The notes: generated by a model from the letters alone, not told the origin. DNA of 38,999 bases from Hyphomicrobiaceae bacterium (GCA_016793065.1 JAEULV010000097.1:1-38999), one strand, 5' to 3'. Counted from the stretch's first letter, positions 27,725-35,761 are shown. Program-made: numbers and translations.

Positions 27725-28777
27725 ATGCAAAAGCGTCGACTTGGACGAACCGACATTGATGTCAGCGTGATCTGCCTCGGCACCATGACCTATGGCGAGC
27801 AGAACACCGAGGCCGAGGGCCACGCCCAGATGGACATGGCGCTCGATCGCGGCGTCAATTTCCTCGATGCCGCCGAGCTTTACGCCATTCCGCCCCGGCC
27901 GGAGACGCAAGGTCGCACCGAGGAGATCATCGGCGCCTGGTTCAAGGCGCGCGGCAATCGCGACAAGGTGATCATGGCGACCAAGGTCGTCGGCCGCACC
28001 GACATGAACTGGTTCCGCGATGACGGCGGCCGCGCCAAGCTCGATCGCCGCAATATCGAGGAAGCGATCGACAAGTCGCTGCGGCGGCTGCGGACCGACT
28101 ATATCGACCTCTATCAGCTGCATTGGCCCGACCGCACCATCATGTGGGGCTCCAACCCGACGGTCTACGTGCCGTCGCCGCGCGCCGCCGATGAAGTGCC
28201 GATCGAGGAAACCATGGGCGTCCTCGCCGACATCGTCGCCACCGGCAAGGTCCGCCATATCGGCCTGTCGAACGAAAGCGCCTGGGGCACCATGCGGGCC
28301 GTCTTCGCCGCCGAGCGCGGCCTTGGCCCCCGGCCGCAGTCGATCCAGAACGCCTATCACCTGGTCAACCGCACCTTCGAGACCGCGCTGGCCGAGATCG
28401 CCGAACGCGAGCAGGTCGGCCTGCTGGCCTATTCGCCGCTGGCGCAAGGCTATCTGACCGGCAAGTACCGCAACGGCGCGCTGCCGCCGGCGAGCCGCAA
28501 GGCGCTGTTCGATCGGCTGCAGCGCTATGAAAAGCCCGGGGCCGTCGAGGCCTATGAGGCCTACCTGACGCTTGCCGACGAGCTTGCGCTCGACCCGGCG
28601 CAGATGTCGATCGCCTTCGCCGCCTCGCGCCCCTTCACCACCTCGGTGATCATCGGCGCCACCACCCCGACGCAGCTCGAGGCCAATCTGGCGGCGATCG
28701 ACGCGGTGCCGATGACGCCGGAACTGGTGGGGCGGATCAACGCCATCCACCAGTTCACCATGAACCGCGCGCCCTGA
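27725..28777 (+). CDS. Aldo/keto reductase, Tas-like
   Basis: A 350-residue NADP(H)-dependent (beta/alpha)8 reductase of the Tas/YghZ branch. It starts MQKRRLGRTDIDVSVICLGTMTYGEQNT. The catalytic set is visible: Asp and Tyr in DAAELY, Lys in MATKVVG, and His in YQLHWPD. The C-terminal cofactor-binding segment is TSVIIGATTPTQLEANL. Tas proteins have the two-residue AP / YVPSP insertion region seen here (SNPTVYVPSPRAADEV). The natural substrate is not known. The gene follows tesA by 40 bases on the same strand and may be co-transcribed. Confidence 0.92.
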   Translation: MQKRRLGRTDIDVSVICLGTMTYGEQNTEAEGHAQMDMALDRGVNFLDAAELYAIPPRPETQGRTEEIIGAWFKARGNRDKVIMATKVVGRTDMNWFRDDGGRAKLDRRNIEEAIDKSLRRLRTDYIDLYQLHWPDRTIMWGSNPTVYVPSPRAADEVPIEETMGVLADIVATGKVRHIGLSNESAWGTMRAVFAAERGLGPRPQSIQNAYHLVNRTFETALAEIAEREQVGLLAYSPLAQGYLTGKYRNGALPPASRKALFDRLQRYEKPGAVEAYEAYLTLADELALDPAQMSIAFAASRPFTTSVIIGATTPTQLEANLAAIDAVPMTPELVGRINAIHQFTMNRAP

Positions 28778-28792
28778 CCGGCGCGCGCCCGC

Positions 28793-29227
28793 TCACAGGT
28801 CGGCGCGGAAGCCGGCGCTGACGATGCCGTGCGCGGCGGCGATCTCGTCATTGTCGGAGGTGTCGCCCGACACCCCGACCGCGCCGAGCACCGCGCCGGT
28901 CTCGGCCTGCTTGATCAGCACGCCGCCCGGCACCGGCACCATCTTGCCGCCGGCGACCGCGATCAGGCCGGTGAGGAAATGCGGTCGCGTCTCCTGCTGC
29001 ACATGCAGCCAGCGCGACGACGTCCCCACCGCCAGCGCCCCGTAGGCCTTGCCGATGGCGATATCGGCCCGGTGCAGCCCGCCGGTGCCGTCCTGGCGCT
29101 GGAACGCCAGCAACTGGCCGGCGCCGTCGAGCACCGCGATCGCCAGCGGCTTGATGCCGGCACTGGCGGCTTTTTCGATCGTTCCGGCCACGATGGCATT
29201 GGCGGCGGCGAGCGTGAGGTCGGTCAT
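28793..29227 (-). CDS. GlcG/HbpS family protein
   Basis: A 144-residue protein of the GlcG/HbpS-like family, found as small soluble homooligomers that can bind heme or cobalamin-like ligands; its biological role is uncertain. Visible family sequence: 'ANAIVAGTIEKAASAGIKPLAIAVLDGAGQLLAF', 'IAIGKAYGALAVG' and 'VPGGVLIKQAETGAVLGAVGVSGDTSDNDE', close to the usual PGG...GA.GVSG motif. It is convergent with the aldo/keto reductase and divergent from the gamma-glutamyltransferase-family gene. The ATG at 29227 is preceded by AGGAGATGCCCCC. Confidence 0.9.
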   Translation of the reverse strand: MTDLTLAAANAIVAGTIEKAASAGIKPLAIAVLDGAGQLLAFQRQDGTGGLHRADIAIGKAYGALAVGTSSRWLHVQQETRPHFLTGLIAVAGGKMVPVPGGVLIKQAETGAVLGAVGVSGDTSDNDEIAAAHGIVSAGFRADL

Positions 29228-29383
29228 GGGGGCATCTCCTCGACGAAAGTCGTTTTTGCGCGCATCCCCGGAGCGTTATGCAATTCTGCATGGGGAGTTA
29301 TGCGTTGACAGCGGGATTCGGGAAGCGAAACACTTGACCACACGATCATATTCGATCGAGCCATTTGATTGAAAGCTCTGTTG

Positions 29384-30973
29384 ATGCGCGATTTTCAGCT
29401 TCCCGGCCGCTCCCCGGTCATGGCGATGAATGGCATGGCCGCGACCAGCCATCCGCTGGCTACCGAGGCGGCGGTTGCGTGCCTCCGTTCGGGCGGTTCC
29501 GCCGCCGACGCCGCCGTCAAGGCCGCCGCCGTGTTGTGCGTGGTCGAACCGCACATGACCGGCCTCGGCGGTGACGGTTTCGCCATTGTCGGCACGCCGG
29601 ACGGTGAAATCCACGGCCTCAACGGCTCCGGCCGCTCGCCGGCGGCGCTGACGCTCGACCGCTTCCTCAATCGCGGCGATGCCGAGGTCATGCCCGAGCA
29701 CGCCGACGCCGTCACCGTTCCCGGCGTCGTCGCCTGCTGGCAGGCGCTGCTCGACCGTTTCGGCCGCTTCGATCTCGGCCGCCTGCTCGAACCGGCGATT
29801 TCGTTTGCCGAGAACGGCTTCCCGGTCGCCCCGCGCGTGGCCTGGGACTGGGCCGGACAGGCCGCCCGCCTGCGCGGCAACGCCGCCGCCGCCAGGCACT
29901 ACCTGCCGGGCGGTGCCGCGCCCGCCGCCGGCGACGTCCACCGCCTGCCGGCGCTTGCCGCCACCTTGCGCAAGATCGCCCGCCTTGGCGCCGCCGGCTT
30001 CTATCAGGGCGAGATCGCCGCCGACATCGCCGCGACGGTCCGCGCCGCCGGCGGCGTCATGACCGAGGCCGACCTCGCCGGCATGGCCGCCGAATGGGTC
30101 GCGCCGGTGACCAGCCGCTATCGCGGCATCGAGGTCGCCGAGTTGCCGCCCAACGGTCAGGGCATCACCGCGCTGATCATCCTCAACATCATGGAATGCC
30201 TTGAGGCGCACGCCCTCGACATCAATGGCTCCGAGCGGGCGCACCTGATGCTGGAGGCTGCCCGCCTCGCCTATGCCTGCCGCGATGCCTTCATCTGCGA
30301 TCCGGCCCGGATGCGCGTCACCGTCGAGGCGCTGGTGTCGAAGGCCTATGCCGAGATCGAGGCCCGCCGCTTCGACCCCACCCGCCGGCTTGCCGACGTC
30401 ACCCCGGCGCCGGTGCCGAAGGCGAGCACGGTCTACCTGACCGTTGTCGATCGCGATGGGCTGGCGGTGTCGCTGATCAACTCGATCTACTTCCTGTTCG
30501 GCTCGTCGATTGCCACCGACGAAAGCGGCATCCTGCTGCAGAATCGCGGCTCGTGCTTCGTCGTCGATCCCGATCATCCCAATTGCGTCGGCCCGGCCAA
30601 GCGGCCGATGCACACCATCATCCCCGGCTTCGTCCTGCGCGACGGCCGGCCGGTCATGCCGTTCGGGGTGATGGGCGGCGCCTATCAGGCCATGGGCCAC
30701 GCGCAATTCGTCTCGAATTGGCACGACTACGGTCTCGACCCGCAAGCCGCCCTCGATGGCCCGCGCCTGTTCTGGACCGACGATCCGGATGTGATCGCCG
30801 CCGAGCGCGGCGTGTCGCCGGCGACCGTCGCCGGCCTGCGGGCACGCGGACACGTCGTGGTCGAGGCGGCAAGTCCCCATGGCGGCGGTCAGGCGATCGA
30901 GATCGACCACGCGCGCGGCGTGCTGATCGGCGGTTCCGATCCGCGCAAGGACGGTCTGGCGTTGGGCTATTGA
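29384..30973 (+). CDS. Gamma-glutamyltransferase-family Ntn hydrolase, possibly oxamate amidohydrolase-like
   Basis: A 529-residue member of the gamma-glutamyltransferase family without a signal peptide, so cytoplasmic. The start 'MRDFQLPGRSPVMAMNGMAATSHPLAT' matches the HpxW-like branch, and the TTG at 29369 adds only five residues. The likely autocleavage and catalytic threonine is Thr349 (AST-V-YLTVVD), giving a large and a small chain. Classical enzymes have His after this Thr; here it is Val350. The C-terminal pattern 'GFVLRDGRPVMPFGVMGGAYQAMGHAQ' is typical. HpxW-type enzymes act on oxamate in purine breakdown; no purine genes are near, so the substrate is open. Confidence 0.88.
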   Translation: MRDFQLPGRSPVMAMNGMAATSHPLATEAAVACLRSGGSAADAAVKAAAVLCVVEPHMTGLGGDGFAIVGTPDGEIHGLNGSGRSPAALTLDRFLNRGDAEVMPEHADAVTVPGVVACWQALLDRFGRFDLGRLLEPAISFAENGFPVAPRVAWDWAGQAARLRGNAAAARHYLPGGAAPAAGDVHRLPALAATLRKIARLGAAGFYQGEIAADIAATVRAAGGVMTEADLAGMAAEWVAPVTSRYRGIEVAELPPNGQGITALIILNIMECLEAHALDINGSERAHLMLEAARLAYACRDAFICDPARMRVTVEALVSKAYAEIEARRFDPTRRLADVTPAPVPKASTVYLTVVDRDGLAVSLINSIYFLFGSSIATDESGILLQNRGSCFVVDPDHPNCVGPAKRPMHTIIPGFVLRDGRPVMPFGVMGGAYQAMGHAQFVSNWHDYGLDPQAALDGPRLFWTDDPDVIAAERGVSPATVAGLRARGHVVVEAASPHGGGQAIEIDHARGVLIGGSDPRKDGLALGY

Positions 30974-30989
30974 GGCGGCGCGGTCGCGA

Positions 30990-31337
30990 TCAGACCACGC
31001 GCTCGACGATGGCGCCCGCCAGGTTCGGCGCCCGCAGGATCGCCGCCGCCTCATAGGCGACAATGGCCGCCGACGGCTCGGCCCGGCGCCGCGCCCGCGT
31101 CTGCGGCGCATCCTGCTCGACGGCATGAAGGTGGGCGATGAACGGCGCGAAGGCGCGGATGAACAGCCGGCGCAGCGCCACGAACGGCTCGGCCGGACGG
31201 GCAACCGGCACCAGGGCCCGGCTCGGCTCCACCCGACGATGCGGCTGGCGCTGATCGAACGCGCCAGCCGACGCGCCGGCGCCCGTCACCAGGCGACGGT
31301 GGCGTCCGACATCCAATGAGCCCGGCTCGATTCTCAC
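30990..31337 (-). CDS. Small hypothetical protein
   Basis: A 115-residue protein I do not recognise. Codons end in G or C almost throughout, as in its neighbours, which supports coding. It is basic in the first half, has one moderately hydrophobic stretch (LRRLFIRAFAPFIAHLHA) and an Ala-rich C-terminus (AAIVAYEAAAILRAPNLAGAIVERVV). Its stop lies 17 bases from the convergent gamma-glutamyltransferase-family gene. The start is uncertain; the ATG at 31337 has no clear ribosome-binding site. Confidence 0.5.
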   Translation of the reverse strand: MRIEPGSLDVGRHRRLVTGAGASAGAFDQRQPHRRVEPSRALVPVARPAEPFVALRRLFIRAFAPFIAHLHAVEQDAPQTRARRRAEPSAAIVAYEAAAILRAPNLAGAIVERVV

Positions 31338-31361
31338 GCGAACAACCCGACTGAAGCGCGG

Positions 31362-31390
31362 GTCCCGAGCGAGACGTCTCGTTTCGGGAC
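31362..31390. promoter_or_regulatory. Long imperfect palindrome in a small-gene leader
   Basis: GTCCCGAGCGAGAC runs directly into GTCTCGTTTCGGGAC, leaving a palindromic centre GAGACGTCTC and one inserted base in the right arm. It lies 24 bases before the ATG at 31337 on the minus strand. There is no loop or T-run, so it looks more like a protein-binding site than a terminator. Confidence 0.45.
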
Positions 31391-31499
31391 ACAGGCGTTA
31401 ACATCGGGTTACTATTCGCAATCGATATGCCACGGCGCGGCCGCGGCATTCCTGCGGTGAACGAGCTGGGAAGATGGTAAATCGCCGCGGGCCGGCCGA

Positions 31500-31862
31500 T
31501 CAGCGCCCGGTGCGCACCTTGGTGCTGGCGCGGTAATGGATCGAGCCGTCGGGCATGGTCAGCTTCTCGACCTCGATCTGCTCGCCCGCCTTGGCCTCGA
31601 CCTCGACGGGCAGCAGCACATCGACCTCGCTGCCGTCGGCAAGCCGCGCCCGCGCCACGTTCTGGTTGGTGCCGACGGCGGTGTGGTGTTTGGCGGCGGT
31701 CAGCGTCGTCACCGCCACCATCTCGATCTGGCTCGGAATGGCGGCGCGAAACTGCATGTAGCCGACGATCATCGTGCCGACGATGGCGGCGAGAAGGCCG
31801 ACATCGCGCAGGCGCTTGGCGAGGATCGGACGCTTGGAGTCGAATTCGGGTGTGGTTGACAT
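31500..31862 (-). CDS. Small single-pass membrane protein
   Basis: A 120-residue protein I cannot name. The N-terminus is cytosolic (about 1-25). One membrane helix follows (VGLLAAIVGTMIVGYMQF), then an extracytoplasmic domain of about 75 residues of mixed beta character (HHTAVGTNQNVARARLADGSEVDVLLPVEVEAKAG...). This could be an OB- or barrel-sandwich-like fold. I use the ATG at 31862; an ATG at 31871 adds three residues. It follows malate synthase on the same strand by 87 bases and may share its transcript. Confidence 0.7.
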   Translation of the reverse strand: MSTTPEFDSKRPILAKRLRDVGLLAAIVGTMIVGYMQFRAAIPSQIEMVAVTTLTAAKHHTAVGTNQNVARARLADGSEVDVLLPVEVEAKAGEQIEVEKLTMPDGSIHYRASTKVRTGR

Positions 31863-31949
31863 GGCCGGCATCCGATCCCATCCGCCCGCCGCGCTCAAGC
31901 CCGGACGACTGCGCACGCGCGCTATCGTCGCGGGCAAGGTCGCGCCGGC

Positions 31950-33539
31950 TCAGACGATCAGGCGATAGGCCGGGATCGTCAGGAACGCTTCCAGCGTCTC
32001 GGCGAAGATCAGCCGCTTGAACAGCGCCAGCGCATCGCCGAACCGGCCGCCGGCGAACGCCTCCTCGCCGACTTCCCCGCGCACCCGCGCCATTTCCTCC
32101 TCGATGCAGGTCTCGACGAAGGCGGTGGTGACGGTGGCGCCGGTATCGAGCGTCGCGCCGAAATGCAGCCATTGCCAGATCTGCGTCCGGCTGATCTCGG
32201 CGGTGGCGGCGTCTTCCATCAGATTGTAGATCGGCACCGCGCCGCGTCCGCGCAGCCAGCCCTCGATATACTGCACGCCGACGCGGATGTTCTCGCGCAG
32301 GCCCGCCTCGGTCTTGCTGCCCTGATGGATCTCGACCAGGTCGGCGGCGGTCGTCGTCACATCCTCGCGCAGGCGGTGCAGCTGGTTCGGGCCCGGCATC
32401 AGCCGGTCGAACACTTCCATCGCCACCGGCACCAGATCCGGATGCGCGACCCAGGTGCCATCATGGCCGTCGCCGGCCTCGCGCTCCTTGTCGGCGCGCA
32501 CCTTGGCGAAGGCGGCCGCATTGGCCTCCGGATTGTTCTTGATCGGGATCTGCGCCGCCATGCCGCCCATGGCAAAGGCGCCGCGCCGGTGACAGGTCTT
32601 GATCAGCAGCTGCGAATAGGCCCGCAGGAACGCCTTGCCCATCACCACCTGGGCGCGGTCCGGCAGCACATAGGCCGGATTGGCGCGCAAGGTCTTGATG
32701 AACGAGAAGATATAGTCCCAGCGCCCGCAATTGAGCCCGGCCATGTGTGCGCGCAGTTCGAACAGGATCTCGTCCATCTCGAACGCCGCCGGCAGCGTCT
32801 CGATCAGCACCGTCGCCTTGATCGAGCCGATCGGCACGCCGAGCGTCTCCTGCGCGGCGACGAAGACGTCGTTCCACAGTCGCGCCTCAAGATGGCTTTC
32901 CATCTTCGGCAGATAGAAATACGGCCCGCTGCCGCGCCCGATCAGGTCCTTGGCGTTGTGGAAGAAATACAGGCCGAAATCGAACAGCGATCCCGACATC
33001 GGCTCGCCGTCGACCAGCACATGCTCTTCCAGCAGGTGCCAGCCGCGCGGCCGGATGATCAGCGTCGCCGGCGTCGCGCCGAGCTTGTAGGCCTTGCCGG
33101 TCGACGGCTCGACGAAATCGATGGTCCCGGCCCAGCGATCCTTCAGGTTCAGCTGGCCCTCGATCATGTTGGCCCAGGTCGGCGACGAGGCGTCCTCGAA
33201 GTCGGCCATGAACACCTTGGCGCCGGAATTGAGCGCGTTGACGATCATCTTGCGGTCGACCGGGCCGGTGATCTCGACGCGGCGGTCCTGCAGGTCCGCC
33301 GGGATCGGCGCCACGCTCCAGTCGCCGGCGCGCACATGCGCGGTCGCGTCGAGGAAGGTCGGCAGCTCGCCGGCATCGAACCGCTTCTGCCGTTCGGCGC
33401 GGGCGGCCAGCAGCCGCTTGCGGGTCTGGTTGAACGCCCGCTGCAGGCCGGCGACAAACCCAACCGCCTCGGGCGTCAGGATTTCCTCGAAACGCGGGCC
33501 GGGCTGGCCTTTGATGGTGACGCCTGCAAGCGAAGTCAT
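31950..33539 (-). CDS. aceB: Malate synthase A
   Basis: A 529-residue malate synthase of the A isoform, which condenses glyoxylate and acetyl-CoA into malate in the glyoxylate shunt. Signature segments are '[22 protein letters not shown]', '[15 protein letters not shown]', '[21 protein letters not shown]' (containing the Mg/glyoxylate site Glu) and '[11 protein letters not shown]'. Length matches form A (about 530), not form G (about 720). I used the ATG at 33539 because the family start is close to it; an upstream ATG at 33605 gives unrelated residues. Isocitrate lyase is not in this window. The shunt would carry acetyl-CoA made by the fad operon. Confidence 0.95.
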   Translation of the reverse strand: MTSLAGVTIKGQPGPRFEEILTPEAVGFVAGLQRAFNQTRKRLLAARAERQKRFDAGELPTFLDATAHVRAGDWSVAPIPADLQDRRVEITGPVDRKMIVNALNSGAKVFMADFEDASSPTWANMIEGQLNLKDRWAGTIDFVEPSTGKAYKLGATPATLIIRPRGWHLLEEHVLVDGEPMSGSLFDFGLYFFHNAKDLIGRGSGPYFYLPKMESHLEARLWNDVFVAAQETLGVPIGSIKATVLIETLPAAFEMDEILFELRAHMAGLNCGRWDYIFSFIKTLRANPAYVLPDRAQVVMGKAFLRAYSQLLIKTCHRRGAFAMGGMAAQIPIKNNPEANAAAFAKVRADKEREAGDGHDGTWVAHPDLVPVAMEVFDRLMPGPNQLHRLREDVTTTAADLVEIHQGSKTEAGLRENIRVGVQYIEGWLRGRGAVPIYNLMEDAATAEISRTQIWQWLHFGATLDTGATVTTAFVETCIEEEMARVRGEVGEEAFAGGRFGDALALFKRLIFAETLEAFLTIPAYRLIV

Positions 33540-33711
33540 GAGTGTCGTTCCCGGATGATGAGCGCGCCGATCATCCGGCGCCGGAGGACTATGGCGGAAA
33601 TCCACTTATGGTGCGATAGGGACAAATGCACGACACCTTCAACGCCATGGCAAAAATCCGCCGCGCCTGTGCCGTCACATCGATCCAGACGCCCGGCGCC
33701 GTCCCGGGGGC

Positions 33712-34089
33712 TCACGCCTTGTCGTAGCGCCGCTGCGCCTCCAGCACCGTCTCGATATGGGTCTCGGCCCATGTCCGCAACGCCGCGACCGCGTCGTTCA
33801 GCGTCTCGCCCAGCGGCGTGATCGAATATTCCACCGTCACCGGCACGGTGGCGAACACCGCGCGCGCGATCAGGCCGTCGCGCTCCAGCCGCTTCAGCGT
33901 CTGCGACAGCACCTTTTGCGAAACGCCGTCGATCTCGCGCCGCAGCTGGTTGAAGCGCACCGGCTGGCGCGCCAGCCGGCCGAGGATCAGCATCGCCCAC
34001 TTGTCGGCAATGCGATCGAGCACCATCCGCGTCGGACAGGCGGCGCAATAGACGTCGTAGCGGTCGCCCGGATTGACGGGAATGTTCAT
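33712..34089 (-). CDS. HxlR family transcriptional regulator (QorR-like)
   Basis: A 125-residue HxlR-type winged-helix regulator. The N-terminus holds two close cysteines (Cys15, Cys18 in YCAACP), followed by the family block 'VLDRIADKWAMLILGRLARQPVRFNQLRREIDGVSQKVLSQTLKRLERDGLI' and the wing 'VPVTVEYSITPLGETL'. In HxlR/QorR/YodB regulators such cysteines sense oxidants or quinones. I chose the ATG at 34089 with GGAG upstream; ATG at 34125 is possible. It is divergent from the NmrA-type reductase gene, the arrangement usual for a regulator and its target. Confidence 0.92.
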   Translation of the reverse strand: MNIPVNPGDRYDVYCAACPTRMVLDRIADKWAMLILGRLARQPVRFNQLRREIDGVSQKVLSQTLKRLERDGLIARAVFATVPVTVEYSITPLGETLNDAVAALRTWAETHIETVLEAQRRYDKA

Positions 34090-34176
34090 GACGGCTCCGG
34101 TTTCCACGAGGTGACCAACTGACATCAAAGTGCGTTCTTTACGCCAGCCTTTACTTATCCTATCTGCTTTCATCGT

Positions 34177-34199
34177 GAAACATGGTTTCAAAAAGAAAC
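34177..34199. promoter_or_regulatory. GAAAC-ATG-GTTTC repeat in the HxlR/reductase intergenic region
   Basis: A 5-bp inverted repeat (34177-34189) is followed six bases later by a third GAAAC (34195-34199). It lies 31-53 bases before the reductase start, among A/T-rich bases. It is a plausible operator for the HxlR regulator. Confidence 0.45.
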
Positions 34200-34229
34200 C
34201 AGAAAAATCCTCGCAGTTGGAGCATCAGC

Positions 34230-35075
34230 ATGTCGAACAAGATTCTCGTCCTCGGCGGTACCGGTACCATCGGGTCCAAGGTTGTCGCCGGCCTCATCGC
34301 CCGCGGCGCCGCCGTCCGCGTCGCCAGCCGCAAGGGCGCCGACGCCGCCATCGCCGGGGCGGAAACCGTCCGGTTCGATTATTCCGACCCGTCGACCTTC
34401 GCCGCCGCCCTCGATGGCGTCGGCGCGTTGTTCGCCGTCGTTCCGGCAGGTCAGCTCGATCCCCACGGCCTGCTGATGCCGGTGCTGCAAGCCGCCGCCG
34501 CCCGTGGCGTCAAGCTCGTCGTCCAGACGGTCATTGGCGCCGATGCCGATCCGTCCTCACCCTATGGCCGCATCGAGGCTTTCCTCAAGCAGTCCGGCAC
34601 GCCCTTCGTCATCTTGCGGCCGAACTGGTTCACCGACAATTTCCTCACTTATTGGGGCGCGGGCATCAAGGCCGGCGTCATCGCCGTGCCGGCCGGCGAC
34701 GGCAAGACCAGCTTTATCGACACCCGCGACATCGCCGCCTCCGCCGTAACCGCCCTGACCACGTCGGCATTTGACGGTCAGGCCTTCAACCTCACCGGCG
34801 CCGAGGCGCTCGGCTATGGCGACGCGGCGGCGATCATTGCCAAGGCCATCGGCAAGCCGGTTGCCTATCTCCCCGTCACCGGCGCCGCCTTCGTCGACAG
34901 CCTCGTCGGCCACGGCGTACCGCGGCCCTACGCCGAATTCCTCGCCTTCATCTTCACCTTCGTCGCCGCCGGCTACACCGCCGGCATCACCGATGCGGTG
35001 GAAACCCTGACCGGCCGCAAGCCGATCCCGGTCGCCGATTGGGTCGAGGCCAACAAGGCGGCGCTGGCGGGGTAA
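34230..35075 (+). CDS. NmrA-like NAD(P)H-binding oxidoreductase, QorB-type
   Basis: A 281-residue atypical short-chain dehydrogenase. The Rossmann motif GGTGTIG lies at residues 9-15. 'YGRIEAFLKQSGTPFVILRPNWFTDNF' is typical of the NmrA / QOR2 quinone-reductase group, which lacks the classical Tyr-Lys pair. The ATG at 34230 has GGAG 8 bases upstream. It is divergent from an HxlR regulator carrying a CxxC pair, so induction by electrophiles or quinones is plausible. A strong hairpin (35121-35156) follows it. Confidence 0.9.
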   Translation: MSNKILVLGGTGTIGSKVVAGLIARGAAVRVASRKGADAAIAGAETVRFDYSDPSTFAAALDGVGALFAVVPAGQLDPHGLLMPVLQAAAARGVKLVVQTVIGADADPSSPYGRIEAFLKQSGTPFVILRPNWFTDNFLTYWGAGIKAGVIAVPAGDGKTSFIDTRDIAASAVTALTTSAFDGQAFNLTGAEALGYGDAAAIIAKAIGKPVAYLPVTGAAFVDSLVGHGVPRPYAEFLAFIFTFVAAGYTAGITDAVETLTGRKPIPVADWVEANKAALAG

Positions 35076-35120
35076 AGATCGGGCCGGCGCACGGCGTCGA
35101 CATGGCGGCAATCGCTCGGC

Positions 35121-35156
35121 GACTCCGGCATTCGCATTGTGGCGAATGCCGGAGTC
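35121..35156. promoter_or_regulatory. Perfect 15-bp hairpin between the reductase and the TA remnant
   Basis: GACTCCGGCATTCGC pairs without mismatch with GCGAATGCCGGAGTC across the loop ATTGTG. It begins 46 bases after the reductase stop and ends 26 bases before the ParD-like start. There is no T-run. It may terminate the reductase transcript or be the autoregulatory operator of the toxin-antitoxin operon. Confidence 0.65.
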
Positions 35157-35182
35157 TGCCATTCTGATGCCAGGAGACACCC

Positions 35183-35350
35183 ATGCCGAGCTTGTCCGTC
35201 ACTCTTCCACGCGAACAGACCGACCGCATTCAGTCGGCTGTCGACGCCGAACGGCTGCGCCAGGCCTATGCCGCCGGCATTGCCAGCGGTCCGGGCCGTG
35301 TCGTGACCGCCGACGATCTTCTCCGCGACTTTCAGGCCCGTCGTGGCTGA
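35183..35350 (+). CDS. Short ParD-like antitoxin, probably internally deleted
   Basis: A 55-residue protein. It starts MPSLSVTLPREQTDRIQ, the beta-strand and helix of a ribbon-helix-helix antitoxin. After 'SAVDA' it jumps to 'ERLRQAYAAGIASGPGRVVTADDLLRDF', which looks like the C-terminal toxin-binding tail of ParD. The middle helix of ParD (the '.Y.s.SEvVReAlR' part) is missing, and full ParD proteins have 80-90 residues. A strong AGGAG lies 6 bases before the ATG. Its last codons overlap the GTG start of a 15-codon frame, as a ParE toxin would. It is probably translated, but whether it still works is doubtful. Confidence 0.7.
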   Translation: MPSLSVTLPREQTDRIQSAVDAERLRQAYAAGIASGPGRVVTADDLLRDFQARRG

Positions 35351-35390
35351 AGCGGTGCTGCTTTCAGCCCGCCCGGTGATAGGATCCTAG
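35343..35390 (+). pseudogene. Remnant of a plus-strand toxin 5' end
   Basis: A GTG start overlaps the ParD-like stop and reads MAEAVLLSARPVIGS before TAG at 35388-35390. The overlap and the opening residues suit a ParE/RelE-type toxin start, but only 15 codons remain. Its stop lies in the CTAG (35387-35390) that also stops the opposing toxin remnant. Too short for firm family assignment. Confidence 0.4.
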
Positions 35391-35443
35391 AGGGAAAATA
35401 GATCCGATCGCGCCGAGGCGCGAAAACGAACCTCATGCTCCAT
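35387..35443 (-). pseudogene. parE: Truncated ParE toxin (first 18 codons)
   Basis: An ATG inside the 3' end of the minus-strand parD reads MEHEVRFRASARSDLFSL then TAG (35389-35387). This matches how ParE toxins begin (.h.V.F...A..DLf.LydYI), and the 11-base overlap with parD is typical. A normal ParE has about 95-100 residues; the rest is missing. After the stop the frame reads D-P-I, where Y-D-Y-I would be expected, then runs into the antisense of the opposing antitoxin gene. Confidence 0.62.
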
Positions 35444-35708
35444 CGGACCCACGCTTCATCTGTTGCTGGTGGTGGGCATGGAGGCGCGCGAAGACCTCGT
35501 CGAGCGCTTCCGTCGGGCGAGGGTCGACGATCGACGCCGCGATCTGGGAGCGCAGTCGCGCCTGATGCTCGTCGTCCTCCCGGTCGAGCGCCCGCAGTCC
35601 CGCCCGCACGACCTCGTCGAGCGACGCGAATTCGCCGTGCTCGACGCGCTTCTGGGCACGCTCGAACTCGTGGCCGAAATCGACAGGGACTGCCGTCCTG
35701 GAACTCAC
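35433..35708 (-). CDS. parD: ParD family antitoxin, orphaned
   Basis: A 91-residue antitoxin. The ribbon-helix-helix core contains the ParD hallmark 'RVEHGEFASLDEVVRAGLRALDRED' (about residues 20-44). The C-terminal half (IVDPRPTEALDEVFARLHAHH) matches the ParE-binding tail. The GTG at 35708 is the start because GGAGG lies 5 bases before it; longer ATG-started frames overlap the lrp gene and lack similarity. Length is normal for ParD. The partner toxin is cut to 18 codons (35387-35443), so this antitoxin has no local toxin. It might still repress its promoter or neutralise a homologous toxin elsewhere. Confidence 0.85.
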   Translation of the reverse strand: MSSRTAVPVDFGHEFERAQKRVEHGEFASLDEVVRAGLRALDREDDEHQARLRSQIAASIVDPRPTEALDEVFARLHAHHQQQMKRGSDGA

Positions 35709-35761
35709 GATATCCTCCGTGGTCACCGCCAGACCGCAGCTTGCGGCTGGAACCGCCGCCC

